This document shows, in pieces, positions 8,181-17,220 of a DNA stretch of 64,000 nt. The stretch covers positions 434,001 through 498,000 of the forward strand of contig NZ_JAMRXH010000005.1 in assembly GCF_023740735.1 (NCBI RefSeq). The letters run 5' to 3'. Each line of letters starts with the position of its first letter. Within the stretch, counting starts at the first letter, position 1. Under the pieces are notes generated by a model. That model ran no database searches. It was not told the DNA's origin and was given only the letters and a program-made list of their open reading frames with translations. Origin of the DNA: Nocardia sp. CDC159 (GTDB taxonomy: Bacteria; Actinomycetota; Actinomycetes; Mycobacteriales; Mycobacteriaceae). A program made the translations under genes and the position numbers.

Positions 8181-8939
8181 ATGTCCGCTCGGGGACACGC
8201 ATTCGGAATCGATATCGGGGGCAGCGGCGTCAAGGGCGCGGTGGTGGATCTGGACACCGGCAATCTGGCCCACGACCGCATCAAGATCGCCACCCCGCAG
8301 CCGTCCACCCCGAATGCCGTCGCCGAGACCGTCGCCAAGCTGGTCGCCCAGGCCGATTGGGACGGCCCGGTCGGCATCACCATGCCCAGCGTGGTGGTCA
8401 ACGGCATCGTCCGCACCGCCGCCAATATCGACAAGAGCTGGATCGACACCGACGCGGCCAAGTTGTTCTCCCTCGCCCTGGGCGGGCGCGATGTGGTGGT
8501 GCTCAACGACGCCGACGCGGCCGGGATGGCCGAGGACCGCTTCGGCGCGGCGCGCGATGTCTCGGGCCTGGTCATGCTGCTGACCTTCGGCACCGGCATC
8601 GGCTCGGCGCTGCTGTATCACGGCACGCTGGTGCCCAATACCGAATTCGGCCATATCGAGGTGAAGGGCAAGGAGGCCGAGCACCGGGCCGCCTCCTCGG
8701 TGAAGGAGCGAAAGAACCTGTCCTACAAGCAGTGGGCCGCCGAGGTCACCAAGGTGCTGGTGACCCTGGAGAACCTGCTGTGGCCCGATGTGATCGTCGC
8801 CGGGGGCGGCATCAGCCGCGACGCCGACCACTGGATCCCCTTGCTGGCCAACCGGACTCCGGTGGTCGCGGCCCATCTGAAGAACACCGCCGGGATCGTC
8901 GGCGCGGCCATGGCGGTGCGGGCCGGGGTCGCCCCCTGA
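8181..8939 (+). CDS. ppgK: polyphosphate glucokinase
   Basis: Phosphorylates glucose to glucose 6-phosphate using inorganic polyphosphate (and ATP). The 252-residue protein is a ROK-family kinase: phosphate-binding G-I-D-I-G-G-S-G-V-K-G at 9-19, catalytic-Asp region V-V-L-N-D-A-D-A-A-G, second phosphate loop L-T-F-G-T-G-I-G-S-A and C-terminal adenosine-loop region I-V-A-G-G-G-I-S. The K-E-R-K-N-L-S-Y-K stretch is a basic patch typical of polyP-dependent enzymes. The ATG at 8181 is preceded by GAGGAG; the frame is open upstream but without a better start. Gene order suhB-ppgK-sigA matches Rv2701c-Rv2703. Confidence 0.95.
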   Translation: MSARGHAFGIDIGGSGVKGAVVDLDTGNLAHDRIKIATPQPSTPNAVAETVAKLVAQADWDGPVGITMPSVVVNGIVRTAANIDKSWIDTDAAKLFSLALGGRDVVVLNDADAAGMAEDRFGAARDVSGLVMLLTFGTGIGSALLYHGTLVPNTEFGHIEVKGKEAEHRAASSVKERKNLSYKQWAAEVTKVLVTLENLLWPDVIVAGGGISRDADHWIPLLANRTPVVAAHLKNTAGIVGAAMAVRAGVAP

Positions 8940-8965
8940 GCCGTTGAATGCCGTTTACCATTCGA

Positions 8966-9005
8966 GAATGCTCATGTCACCAGCGAGGTGTAGACACGAG
9001 CATTC
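8966..9005. other. hairpin between ppgK and sigA
   Basis: An 8-nt perfect inverted repeat GAATGCTC (8966-8973) and GAGCATTC (8998-9005). An inner TGTC/GACA pairing (8975-8978 with 8993-8996) extends it. It begins 27 nt after the ppgK stop and ends 148 nt before the sigA start. It may be the ppgK terminator or a structured part of the sigA leader; there is no T-run. Confidence 0.5.
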
Positions 9006-9152
9006 CGTTTCGGTCGTTACAATGGAACGCATGACCGGCGGTAGGCCGGAACCGACACCGGCACGAGAGCCGGATGACCCCCCGACAGAACCGCTCCGCC
9101 GGAAGTTTCACTCTGGCGTGACGCCGCACGAGACCGTCACGAAAGGGCGTAC

Positions 9153-10550
9153 GTGGTAGCCACGAATACCCGACAGACCGCCGAATCGGCCGAAGCCGCC
9201 GACTCCGCAGAAAGCCCCATCGCAGCACGGCCGGTCAAGAAGGCTGCCGCCAAGAAGGCTCCGGCCAAGAAGGCCGCCGCTAAGAAGGCACCGGCCAAGA
9301 AGGCCGGCGCCAAGGCCGCAGCCAAGAAGGCACCGGCGAAGAAGGCCGCGGCCAAGGCCGCTCCGGGTGCCGAGGGCGAGGTCGAGGAGAACCTCGACGA
9401 CGAGTCGCTGGATCTCGACGATCTCGGTGATATCGACGTCTCCGAGGACGACCTGGCCGAGGAGGCCGATCTGGTCGACGAGGAGGACGAGGAAGAGGTC
9501 GCCGTCGAGGAGGCCGAGGACGAGGAGGCCGACGAACCTTCCGAGAAGGACAAGGCCTCCGGCGACTTCGTCTGGGACGAGGAGGAGTCCGAGGCGCTGC
9601 GCCAGGCCCGCAAGGATGCCGAGCTCACCGCCTCCGCCGACTCGGTTCGCGCCTACCTCAAGCAGATCGGTAAGGTCGCGCTGCTCAATGCCGAGGAGGA
9701 GGTCGAGCTCGCCAAGCGCATCGAGGCCGGGCTCTACGCCACCGAGAAGCTGCGTGAGTTCGCCGAGAAGGGCGAGAAGCTGCCCGTGGCGACCCGCCGC
9801 GATCTGCAGTGGATCATGCGCGACGGCAATCGCGCCAAGAACCATCTGCTCGAGGCGAACCTGCGCCTGGTCGTCTCGCTGGCCAAGCGGTACACCGGCC
9901 GCGGTATGGCGTTCCTGGACCTGATCCAGGAAGGCAACCTCGGCCTGATCCGCGCGGTCGAGAAGTTCGACTACACCAAGGGTTACAAGTTGTCGACCTA
10001 CGCCACGTGGTGGATCCGCCAGGCCATCACCCGCGCGATGGCCGACCAGGCCCGCACCATCCGCATTCCGGTGCACATGGTCGAGGTCATCAACAAGCTG
10101 GGCCGCATCCAGCGCGAACTCCTGCAGGACCTGGGCCGCGAACCCACGCCCGAGGAGCTCGCCAAGGAAATGGACATCACGCCGGAGAAGGTGCTGGAGA
10201 TCCAGCAGTACGCGCGCGAGCCCATCTCCCTGGACCAGACCATCGGCGACGAGGGCGACTCCCAGCTCGGCGACTTCATCGAGGACTCCGAGGCGGTCGT
10301 CGCGGTCGACGCGGTGAGCTTCACCCTGCTGCAGGACCAGCTCCAGTCCGTCCTCGAGACCCTCTCCGAGCGCGAAGCGGGCGTCGTCCGCCTCCGCTTC
10401 GGCCTCACCGACGGCCAGCCCCGCACCCTCGACGAGATCGGCCAGGTCTACGGCGTCACCCGCGAACGCATCCGCCAGATCGAGTCCAAGACCATGAGCA
10501 AGCTCCGCCATCCGAGCCGCTCGCAGGTTTTGCGGGACTACCTGGACTGA
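9153..10550 (+). CDS. sigA: principal RNA polymerase sigma factor SigA (HrdB/RpoD)
   Basis: The housekeeping group 1 sigma factor, 465 residues. Residues about 25-70 are a Lys/Ala-rich repeat (units of K-K-A-P-A and K-K-A-A-A) and the next 60 are strongly acidic, the usual actinobacterial N-terminal extension. Region 1.2 is at [11 protein letters not shown], regions 2.3-2.4 at [15 protein letters not shown], region 3 at I-R-I-P-V-H-M-V-E, and region 4.2 at [10 protein letters not shown]. The chain ends in the canonical L-R-D-Y-L-D. The GTG at 9153 has GAAAGGG six nucleotides upstream. A perfect 16-bp terminator follows. Confidence 0.98.
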   Translation: MVATNTRQTAESAEAADSAESPIAARPVKKAAAKKAPAKKAAAKKAPAKKAGAKAAAKKAPAKKAAAKAAPGAEGEVEENLDDESLDLDDLGDIDVSEDDLAEEADLVDEEDEEEVAVEEAEDEEADEPSEKDKASGDFVWDEEESEALRQARKDAELTASADSVRAYLKQIGKVALLNAEEEVELAKRIEAGLYATEKLREFAEKGEKLPVATRRDLQWIMRDGNRAKNHLLEANLRLVVSLAKRYTGRGMAFLDLIQEGNLGLIRAVEKFDYTKGYKLSTYATWWIRQAITRAMADQARTIRIPVHMVEVINKLGRIQRELLQDLGREPTPEELAKEMDITPEKVLEIQQYAREPISLDQTIGDEGDSQLGDFIEDSEAVVAVDAVSFTLLQDQLQSVLETLSEREAGVVRLRFGLTDGQPRTLDEIGQVYGVTRERIRQIESKTMSKLRHPSRSQVLRDYLD

Positions 10551-10564
10551 GTTTCCCCACCGTG

Positions 10565-10600
10565 GAACGGGCCGCCGAGCTTCTGCTCGGCGGCCCGTTC
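10565..10600 (+). terminator. rho-independent terminator of sigA
   Basis: A perfect 16-bp stem (10565-10580 with 10585-10600, G-A-A-C-G-G-G-C-C-G at its base) with a TTCT loop, followed by TTCGTCG. It starts 15 nt after the sigA stop and also lies just past the stop of the convergent oxidoreductase gene, so it may act in both directions. Confidence 0.9.
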
Positions 10601-10615
10601 TTCGTCGCGACGGAC

Positions 10616-11491
10616 CTACCCGAGTTCGGCGAGTCGCCGCATGGTCGGGGCCATGGTGTCGATCCAGGCCGCCGGGGAGCCGCCCCGCGGGATGACCACG
10701 GCCTCGTGCACGCCGAGTTCGGCGTAATCGGCCATCGCGCGGAGGAATTCGTCGCGGGTGCCGGTATCCGGTCGCGGGCTGACGGGGACGATCGTGATGC
10801 GGATCTCGTCGTAGTCGCGGCCCACCTGATCGCAGTGTCGCCGCAGCACGTCGAGTTTGTGCCCGACCTCGGCGGGGGACGCGGCGACGAAGTTGCAGGC
10901 ATCGCCGTATTGCGCGACCAGCCGCAGTGTCTTGCGCTCACCGCCACCGGCGATGAGCACCTTGGGGCGGCGGATCGGCTGCGGTGAGCACAGCGTCTCG
11001 GTCAGCTGATAGTGCTTGCCCCGAAAGGGCCCGTCGCACTGCGGATCCCACATCCGCGCACAGATCCGCAACGTCTCCTCCAACCGCTCGAACCGCTCCG
11101 CGGTCGCGGGAAAGGGCACGCCGAGCCCGCGATGCTCACGCTCGAACCAGGCGGCCCCGAGCCCCAACACCGCCCGGCCACCGGAGAGCACATCGAGCGT
11201 CGTCACGATCTTGGCGAGCAGTCCCGGATGCCGATAGGTCACCCCGGTGACGAGCATCCCGAGCCCGATCGTCGAGGTGTGCGCCGCCAGAAATCCGAGC
11301 ACCGTGTACCCCTCGAGCATGGGCGATTCCGCGGGCAACCCGGTCAGCTCGATCTGAAAGTAGTGATCCTGCACCGACAACCAGGCCGCCCCCGCCGCCT
11401 CCGCCGCGGCACCGACCCTGGCGAGCTCACCCGCGATGGCGGCGACACCACCCTCGATATCGAAAACGGGCAGGTGAACACTGAATTCCAT
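10616..11491 (-). CDS. LLM-class F420-dependent oxidoreductase
   Basis: A luciferase-like (TIM-barrel) flavin/F420 oxidoreductase of 291 residues. Family features include an early S-V-Q-D-H-Y-F-Q-I, the G-L-G-M-L-V-T-G-V-T-Y-R-H-P strand-loop, L-D-V-L-S-G-G-R-A-V-L-G-L-G-A-A-W with the following F-E-R-E-H-R-G-L-G, and V-L-I-A-G-G-G-E-R-K-T-L in the C-terminal half. The wording fits the subgroup that uses deazaflavin F420, which actinobacteria make. Substrate unknown. The ATG at 11491 begins M-E-F-S-V-H-L-P; the frame is open to 11938, but that extension opposes the antiporter gene and is not protein-like. It is monocistronic, convergent with sigA and divergent from the first antiporter. Confidence 0.9.
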   Translation of the reverse strand: MEFSVHLPVFDIEGGVAAIAGELARVGAAAEAAGAAWLSVQDHYFQIELTGLPAESPMLEGYTVLGFLAAHTSTIGLGMLVTGVTYRHPGLLAKIVTTLDVLSGGRAVLGLGAAWFEREHRGLGVPFPATAERFERLEETLRICARMWDPQCDGPFRGKHYQLTETLCSPQPIRRPKVLIAGGGERKTLRLVAQYGDACNFVAASPAEVGHKLDVLRRHCDQVGRDYDEIRITIVPVSPRPDTGTRDEFLRAMADYAELGVHEAVVIPRGGSPAAWIDTMAPTMRRLAELG

Positions 11492-11657
11492 GAAAACCCC
11501 AGGTATGTTCGCAGCTCGGTCCAGCGGCAGATCGCCGTCCGGATTGTCCATCATCATGAGCCGCGGCAGCAGGACGACGGCGAAGACACGATCGACGACC
11601 GCGCCGCGCCGCGCCGGTCGGTGACATCCTGGGGCGCCGTCAGCAGACTGGGGCGTT

Positions 11658-13253
11658 GTGGACCAGTTGGTATTGATTTTCTTGCTGGCGTTCGCGTCGA
11701 TCCTGGCGCAGCCGTTGGGGCGGCGGGTGGGGTTGGCGCCCGCGGTGTTGATGACGGTCTTCGGGCTGGTGCTGGCCGTGATTCCGGCGGTGCCGAGTAT
11801 TGCTGTCGAGCCGGAGCTGATTCTGCCGCTGGTGCTGCCGCCGCTGCTGTACGCCTCGGCGCGGCGAACGTCGTGGCAGCAGTTCGCGGCCAATGCGGGG
11901 CCGATTCTGCTGCGGGCGGTGGGGTTGGTGATCGCCACCGCCGCGGCGGTGGCGGCGGTGTTTCACGCGTGGTACCCGGGTCTGCCGCTGGCGGCGGCGT
12001 TCGCGCTGGGCGCGGTGGTCGCGCCGCCGGATCCGGTTGCGGTGAGCGCCATGGCGACTCGGCTGGGGTTGCCGCGGCGCCTGGTGGCCATGCTCGAGGG
12101 TGAGGGGCTGTTCAACGATGTGACCGCCGTGGTGCTCTACAACGTAGCCGTGCAGGCCGTGGTGACCGGGCACTTCTCGGCCTGGCGGACCGTGGGCGAA
12201 TTCATCCTCTCGGCGGTGGTGGCGATTGTGGTCGGCGTCGTGCTGGGCTGGGCGGGCAGCCGCCTCATGCGCCGCCTGGGGCAGGCCACCTGGCAGGTGG
12301 CGCTGGGGCTGCTGCTGCCGTTCGCCGCCTACGGGCTGGCCGAGTTCTGGCACGGGTCCGCGGTGCTCGCCGTGCTCATCTGCGCGCTGTATCTGGTCGA
12401 TGCCGCAACCGATTTCAGCGACAGCTCCTACCGCCTCGTCGGCGATTCGGTGTGGGAGGTCATCGATCTGCTCGTCACCGGCGTGGCGTTCGGTCTGATC
12501 GGACTCGAGCTCACAACCGTGCTGAGCGCCGCCGGGCCGGGATGGCCACAACTGCTGGGCGGAACCGCGGCCGTGATCGCGGTGGTCGTGCTGCTGCGCC
12601 TGGTGTGGCTGCTGGTCACCACGGCCGCGGCCGGACGCTGGTGGCGACGCCGGGACACCGAGGAGCCGCACACCTGGCGGGAGTCGGTGGTCACCTGGTG
12701 GGCCGGAATGCGCGGCGTGGTGACCGTGGCGCTGGCCCTGGCCGTGCCGCTGACCACCGATGCCGGGGCGGCGTTCCCGGGGCGCGACCATGTGCTGTTC
12801 ATCGCCTTCGCCGTGGTGCTGTTCACGCTGCTGCTGCAGGGTCCGACGCTGTCGCTCGTCGTGCGGGCCACCCATGTGCAGGCCGACACCGAGGCCGAAC
12901 GCGTCCTGGAGCGCCGGTTGTGGACGCGCATCCTGCGCGCCGAACTGGACGAGCTGGACCGGATCGCCGCTCGCGAGCAGATGCCCGAGGAGACCTATCA
13001 GCGGCTGCGTGACAACTTCGAACGCCGTCTCGCCCGTGCCGACCCCGAGGCCGCCCAGCAGATGGATGCCGAGGACGCCAAGGCGTTCGAACGCTGGATG
13101 CATGTCGGGGAGAAGATCCGCAGCATCAGCGACGAGGTCGTCGAGGCGGGCCGCGCCGAGGCCCAGGCCGCCCGCCGCGAGCCGGGTATGCCGCCGGATC
13201 TGGTCGATCGCGTCATGCGCCGACTGGACCTGCGTCCCACTACGCTGCTCTGA
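11658..13253 (+). CDS. Na+/H+ antiporter, CPA1/NhaP family (first of a tandem pair)
   Basis: A 531-residue membrane protein with about 12 hydrophobic segments and a hydrophilic, helical C-terminal tail of about 130 residues. CPA1 signatures are A-P-P-D-P-V-A-V-S-A and the Asn-Asp pair in E-G-E-G-L-F-N-D-V-T-A that coordinates the transported ion in electroneutral exchangers. A further signature lies at T-W-W-A-G-M-R-G-V-V-T-V-A-L-A-L. It exchanges cytoplasmic Na+ (or K+) for external H+ in pH and salt homeostasis. GTG start at 11658. The next gene is a close paralogue in the same orientation, 91 nt downstream. Confidence 0.9.
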   Translation: MDQLVLIFLLAFASILAQPLGRRVGLAPAVLMTVFGLVLAVIPAVPSIAVEPELILPLVLPPLLYASARRTSWQQFAANAGPILLRAVGLVIATAAAVAAVFHAWYPGLPLAAAFALGAVVAPPDPVAVSAMATRLGLPRRLVAMLEGEGLFNDVTAVVLYNVAVQAVVTGHFSAWRTVGEFILSAVVAIVVGVVLGWAGSRLMRRLGQATWQVALGLLLPFAAYGLAEFWHGSAVLAVLICALYLVDAATDFSDSSYRLVGDSVWEVIDLLVTGVAFGLIGLELTTVLSAAGPGWPQLLGGTAAVIAVVVLLRLVWLLVTTAAAGRWWRRRDTEEPHTWRESVVTWWAGMRGVVTVALALAVPLTTDAGAAFPGRDHVLFIAFAVVLFTLLLQGPTLSLVVRATHVQADTEAERVLERRLWTRILRAELDELDRIAAREQMPEETYQRLRDNFERRLARADPEAAQQMDAEDAKAFERWMHVGEKIRSISDEVVEAGRAEAQAARREPGMPPDLVDRVMRRLDLRPTTLL

Positions 13254-13344
13254 GAGCGATTTCACCCGGGCGCGACCGCTTTTACACCCGACGGCCTCAG
13301 CCACCCCTTGGCGCGCTCTCAGCCGCCGCCCGCAGAGTCGGGAC

Positions 13345-14925
13345 GTGGAGAAGTTGGTCGTGGTGTTCGTGCTGCTGTTCGCGACGATCCTCGCCCAACC
13401 GCTGGCCCGGCGCACCGGACTCGCCCCCGCGGTGCTGATGACGCTGTTCGGCTGCCTGCTGGCGGTGGCGCCGTTCGTTCCGAGCACCCACATCGATCCG
13501 AATCTCATACTGCCCCTGGTACTTCCGCCACTGCTCTACGCCTCGGCGCGGCGCACGTCGTGGCGGCGGTTCGCGGCCGACCGGGGCACCCTCGCGACGA
13601 CGGCCGTGGGACTGGTGGCGGCGACCGCGGTCGCGGTGGCGGCGCTGGTCTGGGCGTGGCATCCGGCGCTGCCGTTCGCCGCCGCGCTGGTGCTGGGTGC
13701 GCTGGTCGCGCCGCCGGATCCGGTCGCGGTGAGTGCCATGGCGGGTCGGCTGGGGTTGCCGCGGCGACTGGTGTCCGCGCTCGAGGGCGAGGGGTTGTTC
13801 AACGATGTCACCGCGGCCGTGCTGTACACCGTGGCGGTACAGGTGGTGGTGACCGGGCATTTCTCCGGTTGGGGCGCGCTGTGGGATTTCGCGGTCTCGG
13901 CGGTGGTGGCGGTCGCGGTCGGATTGGGTCTCGGCTGGTGCGGGAGCCTGCTCACCCGGAGACTGGCGGAGGCGAGTTGGCAGGTGGCTCTGGGGCTGCT
14001 GCTGCCGTTCGCCGCCTACGGCCTGGCCGCCGCTTGGGGCGGTTCGGCGGTGCTGGCGACGCTGCTGTGCTCGCTGTATCTGAGCGAGGCCGCGCTCGGA
14101 TCCTGCGGCAGCGCATACCGTTCGATGGGCGACGCGTTCTGGGAGATCACCGAGATGCTGGTGACCGGCCTCGCCTTCGGCCTGATCGGACTCGAATTGC
14201 GTTCGGCCGCACGGGCCGTCGGTCACGAATGGCCGACCATGCTCGGTGTCGCCGCGGCGACCATCGCGGTGGTGGTGGCGCTGCGGCTGGGCTGGCTGTC
14301 GACGACCTGGGCGATGCTGCACGGGCGGTGGCGCCGCCGCGCGGCGGACGAGCCCTACACCTGGCGCGAGACCGTCGTCACCTGGTGGGCGGGGCAGCGC
14401 GGCGTCGCGACGGTGGCGCTCGCGCTGGCGATTCCGTTCACCACCGATTCCGGCGCGCCGTTCCCGGGCCGCGGCGAGATCCTGTTCATCGCCTTCGCCG
14501 TGGTCCTGTTCACCCTCCTCCTACAGGGCCCCACCCTGCCCGCGATGGTCCGGGCGACCGGCGTGCGAGCCGATCCGGAGGCCGATCGGGAGTTCGAATA
14601 TCGCCTGTGGCAACGCATTCGCGAGGCACAGCTGGGCCGCCTCGAACAGCTGGCAGCCGCGGAGCGGCTGCCCGAGCACCTTGTCGACGGCCTGCGCGAC
14701 GGCTTCACGGCCCGGCCGACCTTCGCCGACACCGGGCCGCACGCCGCCATCGGCACCGGCCGCACCCTGCGCGTCACGCAACGAATTCGGCGGATCGCCG
14801 CGGATATTCACGCGGTGGGCCGCCGGGAGGCGCTGACCGCCCGGCGAGAGCCCCATGCGCCGACCGAGGTGGTCGACCGGGTCATCCGGCGACTGGACCT
14901 GCGCGGCCCCGGCGACGCGGATTGA
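13345..14925 (+). CDS. Na+/H+ antiporter, CPA1/NhaP family (second of a tandem pair)
   Basis: A 526-residue paralogue of the preceding protein. Blocks such as L-V-L-P-P-L-L-Y-A-S-A-R-R-T-S-W and the Asn-Asp motif E-G-E-G-L-F-N-D-V-T-A are identical in both, and both have the same R-G-V-A/V-T-V-A-L-A signature and a C-terminal cytoplasmic tail ending in V-x-R-V-I/M-R-R-L-D-L-R. The frame is open back to 12760 inside the first gene, but the family N-terminus starts at the GTG at 13345 (V-E-K-L-V-V-V-F-V). The pair arose by tandem duplication; the tails are more divergent than the membrane cores, suggesting different regulation. Confidence 0.9.
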   Translation: MEKLVVVFVLLFATILAQPLARRTGLAPAVLMTLFGCLLAVAPFVPSTHIDPNLILPLVLPPLLYASARRTSWRRFAADRGTLATTAVGLVAATAVAVAALVWAWHPALPFAAALVLGALVAPPDPVAVSAMAGRLGLPRRLVSALEGEGLFNDVTAAVLYTVAVQVVVTGHFSGWGALWDFAVSAVVAVAVGLGLGWCGSLLTRRLAEASWQVALGLLLPFAAYGLAAAWGGSAVLATLLCSLYLSEAALGSCGSAYRSMGDAFWEITEMLVTGLAFGLIGLELRSAARAVGHEWPTMLGVAAATIAVVVALRLGWLSTTWAMLHGRWRRRAADEPYTWRETVVTWWAGQRGVATVALALAIPFTTDSGAPFPGRGEILFIAFAVVLFTLLLQGPTLPAMVRATGVRADPEADREFEYRLWQRIREAQLGRLEQLAAAERLPEHLVDGLRDGFTARPTFADTGPHAAIGTGRTLRVTQRIRRIAADIHAVGRREALTARREPHAPTEVVDRVIRRLDLRGPGDAD

Positions 14926-15234
14926 TCCGCTCCCGCGCGCGCCCGGGGCACTCTCGTCGACCGGGCGGCGAATCCGCTGTGCGGCAATGCCTTCACCAAG
15001 ACCGGTGCGCATTGTTTGCCCGATTGGCCCGAAACGGTCAATCCGGCTCGACCGCGAATCGCGGCGCCCGGCGCGCGACGCGCGCGCCCACGAGCTGGAC
15101 TCATGCCCTCAGCAAACTCCAGCTAATTCACCGCAGAATCATGCGAGAAATGTACTGCCAGTGGATTTCTCAGTAATGTTCGGCGCTGTCCCCCTGCGAT
15201 GGGTCGACAGGAACTCTCCGGGCTAGGAGTCCGC
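14926..15234. other. 309-nt spacer upstream of the MHYT gene
   Basis: No convincing gene, hairpin or repeat. It presumably holds the promoter of the MHYT-domain gene, which has a good ribosome-binding site (AGGAG) ending five nucleotides before its ATG. Confidence 0.4.
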
Positions 15235-16026
15235 ATGCTGGAGATCGACCATTTCACCTACGGCTGGCTGACACCCGCTCTGGCCTACCTCATGTCCGTC
15301 ACCGGTTCGTTTCTGGCCCTGCGCTGCATGGTGCGCGCCCGCACCGGGGCCGGCTCCGGCGGGTGGATCGCCACCGCGGCCATCGCACTGGGCGGCACCG
15401 GCATCTGGGTCATGCATTTCATTGCGATGCTCGGCTTTTCGGTGCGCGATGCGACGATCCGCTACAACGTGCCGATCACCCTGCTCAGCGCCTTCATCGC
15501 GATGGCGGTGGTGTGGGTGGGGTTGTCGATCGTGGTGCAGCGCCCGGAGGAGGTGTTCGCGCTGGCGGTCGGCGGCGCGGTCACCGGCCTCGGCGTGGGC
15601 GCGATGCACTACTCCGGCATGTACGCCATGCGGACCGACGCGGCCGTGCGCTACGACTCGTGGATCGTGGTGCTGTCACTGGTGATCGCGGTGCTGGCCG
15701 CGACCGCGGCGCTGTGGTTCGCACTGCACGTGCGCGGCATCCTCGCCACGATCCTGTCGGCCATGATCATGGGTATCGCGGTGTGCGGCATGCACTACAC
15801 CGGCATGTTCGCCATGCGGGCGCACGCGGCCCCGCACGTGCACATGCCCACCGGCGCACCGGCCGAACAGCTGCTCACCCCGCTCATCGTCGGCGTCGCC
15901 CTGGTCACCATGCTGCTGCTCCTGCAGGTCGGGATCACCGACGCCGACGAACCGGATCCGCGTCGCGTCCAGGGCCAGTACGCCAGCCGCTACTGGCCCA
16001 GTCGCGAGGTGAACCACCCGCACTAG
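15235..16026 (+). CDS. MHYT-domain integral membrane sensor protein
   Basis: A 263-residue protein made almost only of an MHYT domain with about seven membrane segments. The family's repeated Met-His-x motifs are at residues 60-62 (M-H-F), 124-127 (M-H-Y-S) and 186-189 (M-H-Y-T), each near the outer membrane face and proposed to bind copper or sense O2, CO or NO. Unlike the well-known MHYT proteins it has no GGDEF, EAL or other output domain, so any signalling needs a partner. A His-rich H-A-A-P-H-V-H segment follows the last motif. The ATG at 15235 has an AGGAG site. Its stop overlaps that of the convergent secreted protein through CTAG. Confidence 0.9.
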   Translation: MLEIDHFTYGWLTPALAYLMSVTGSFLALRCMVRARTGAGSGGWIATAAIALGGTGIWVMHFIAMLGFSVRDATIRYNVPITLLSAFIAMAVVWVGLSIVVQRPEEVFALAVGGAVTGLGVGAMHYSGMYAMRTDAAVRYDSWIVVLSLVIAVLAATAALWFALHVRGILATILSAMIMGIAVCGMHYTGMFAMRAHAAPHVHMPTGAPAEQLLTPLIVGVALVTMLLLLQVGITDADEPDPRRVQGQYASRYWPSREVNHPH

Positions 16027-16346
16027 CCGGTGTAGAAGTAGACCTTGCCGAGGATCGGATTGTTCTGCCCCGAAAGGCTTTCGATCGGACGCAGTTCGTG
16101 CTGCCCGCCCGCCGGATCGAGCTGATACACCCAGCCGAACCCGTGCCACGCGCTGCAGTAGATGCGGTCGGTGCCGTAGGGACTGAAGACGACTGCGAGC
16201 GCGGGGTTGGTCCAGCCCTCCACGCTCGTCGGCACCCGGAACACCTGACTGCACGGACGGAATTGGGGCTGAGCGTTCGCCATCGGCAGCGCTATCGCAC
16301 CCATCGCGAGGATCACGATGCTCGAGGTGAGAATTCGGCGGATCAT
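16023..16346 (-). CDS. small secreted protein of unknown function
   Basis: A 107-residue protein with a clear Sec signal peptide: R-R at positions 3-4, hydrophobic stretch to about residue 20, and cleavage likely after A-N-A at 25. The mature part of about 82 residues has two cysteines (possible single disulfide) and is rich in Gly, Tyr and Trp, with I-Y-C-S-A-W-H-G-F-G-W-V-Y. No known domain recognised. The ATG at 16346 has a GGAGG-like site upstream. It is convergent with the MHYT gene (shared CTAG stop); eutC lies 104 nt upstream on the same strand. Confidence 0.8.
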   Translation of the reverse strand: MIRRILTSSIVILAMGAIALPMANAQPQFRPCSQVFRVPTSVEGWTNPALAVVFSPYGTDRIYCSAWHGFGWVYQLDPAGGQHELRPIESLSGQNNPILGKVYFYTG

Positions 16347-16449
16347 GCGGGTCCTCCTCCACTCGGGCGGGTTTCAGCTCCAGTGTGGGTGGCTTTCGGT
16401 GAAACCGCCTCGGCAGCAAGGACCAGACGTGGTCAACCGTAGGAGTAGT

Positions 16450-17220
16450 TCAACCGTCCTGTTCCAGGACGCGCGCCTGCGACAGCTCGAGGCGGTCGGA
16501 GGTGTCCTTCAGGTCGACGCCGGAGCGGCCGAGGCGGCGGGCACCGGCGATCAGGCCCGCCGCGACCTTGGCGGCCGCCGGGTAGCCGAGGCCCTCGGGT
16601 GGGTGGATGTTGGAGACGCAGTTGCGTTCGGAGTCGGCGCGGCCGGGGCGCGGGCGATGGGTCAGATAGATGCCGAGGCTGTCGGCCACCGACAGGCCGG
16701 GGCGCTCGCCGATGAGCACCAGAACGGTTGTGACGCCGAGGGCTTCGCCGATGTGGTCGCCGAGCGCCACGCGGGCCTGGGTGGCGATCACCGGCGGCGC
16801 GAGGCGGAACTCCTGTCCCAGTTCGTCTTTCAGGGCCGTGAGCATCGGGGCGCCGTGATCGAACAGGGCGCGGGGCGACAGGCCGTCGGCCAGGACGAAG
16901 CCGATGTCGGCTCCGGTATCGGCCAGCTCCGAAAACCCCTCTCCCGCAGAGATTTCCGGTAACCGGCCCAGATCCGGCCGCCGCAGATACTCCGACCGGT
17001 CCGCGGCCCGGCTGCGCACCCACACCGGCGCTCCCAGTCCGGCGGCCGCGATCCGTGCGGCGAATTCGTCCACGTCCAGCGGCTTGTGCACCGCATCGCG
17101 CGCGGCCGCGTGCGCCGCCCGGAACTCCAGCACCCGCCGCGTGGGCAGCGCGTCACCGGCCCGCCCGAGTCCGATGCGCGCCTGGGTGGTGTGGCGCAGT
17201 TCGTCCCAGAAATCGGTCAT
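16450..17220 (-). CDS. eutC: ethanolamine ammonia-lyase, small subunit
   Basis: The light chain of adenosylcobalamin-dependent ethanolamine ammonia-lyase, which converts ethanolamine to acetaldehyde and ammonia. The 256-residue protein shows the family patterns A-R-I-G-L-G-R-A-G, L-I-G-E-R-P-G-L-S-V-A-D-S-L-G and E-R-N-C-V-S-N-I-H-P-P-E-G-L, the last two in the cobalamin-binding half. Its ATG overlaps the eutB stop by 4 nt. No microcompartment shell genes, EutA reactivase or aldehyde dehydrogenase are next to it. Confidence 0.96.
   Translation of the reverse strand: MTDFWDELRHTTQARIGLGRAGDALPTRRVLEFRAAHAAARDAVHKPLDVDEFAARIAAAGLGAPVWVRSRAADRSEYLRRPDLGRLPEISAGEGFSELADTGADIGFVLADGLSPRALFDHGAPMLTALKDELGQEFRLAPPVIATQARVALGDHIGEALGVTTVLVLIGERPGLSVADSLGIYLTHRPRPGRADSERNCVSNIHPPEGLGYPAAAKVAAGLIAGARRLGRSGVDLKDTSDRLELSQARVLEQDG

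Noticed and set aside
8944..9159. A 71-codon frame upstream of sigA
   Set aside because: It contains the hairpin, has no family features, and overlaps the sigA start in another frame.
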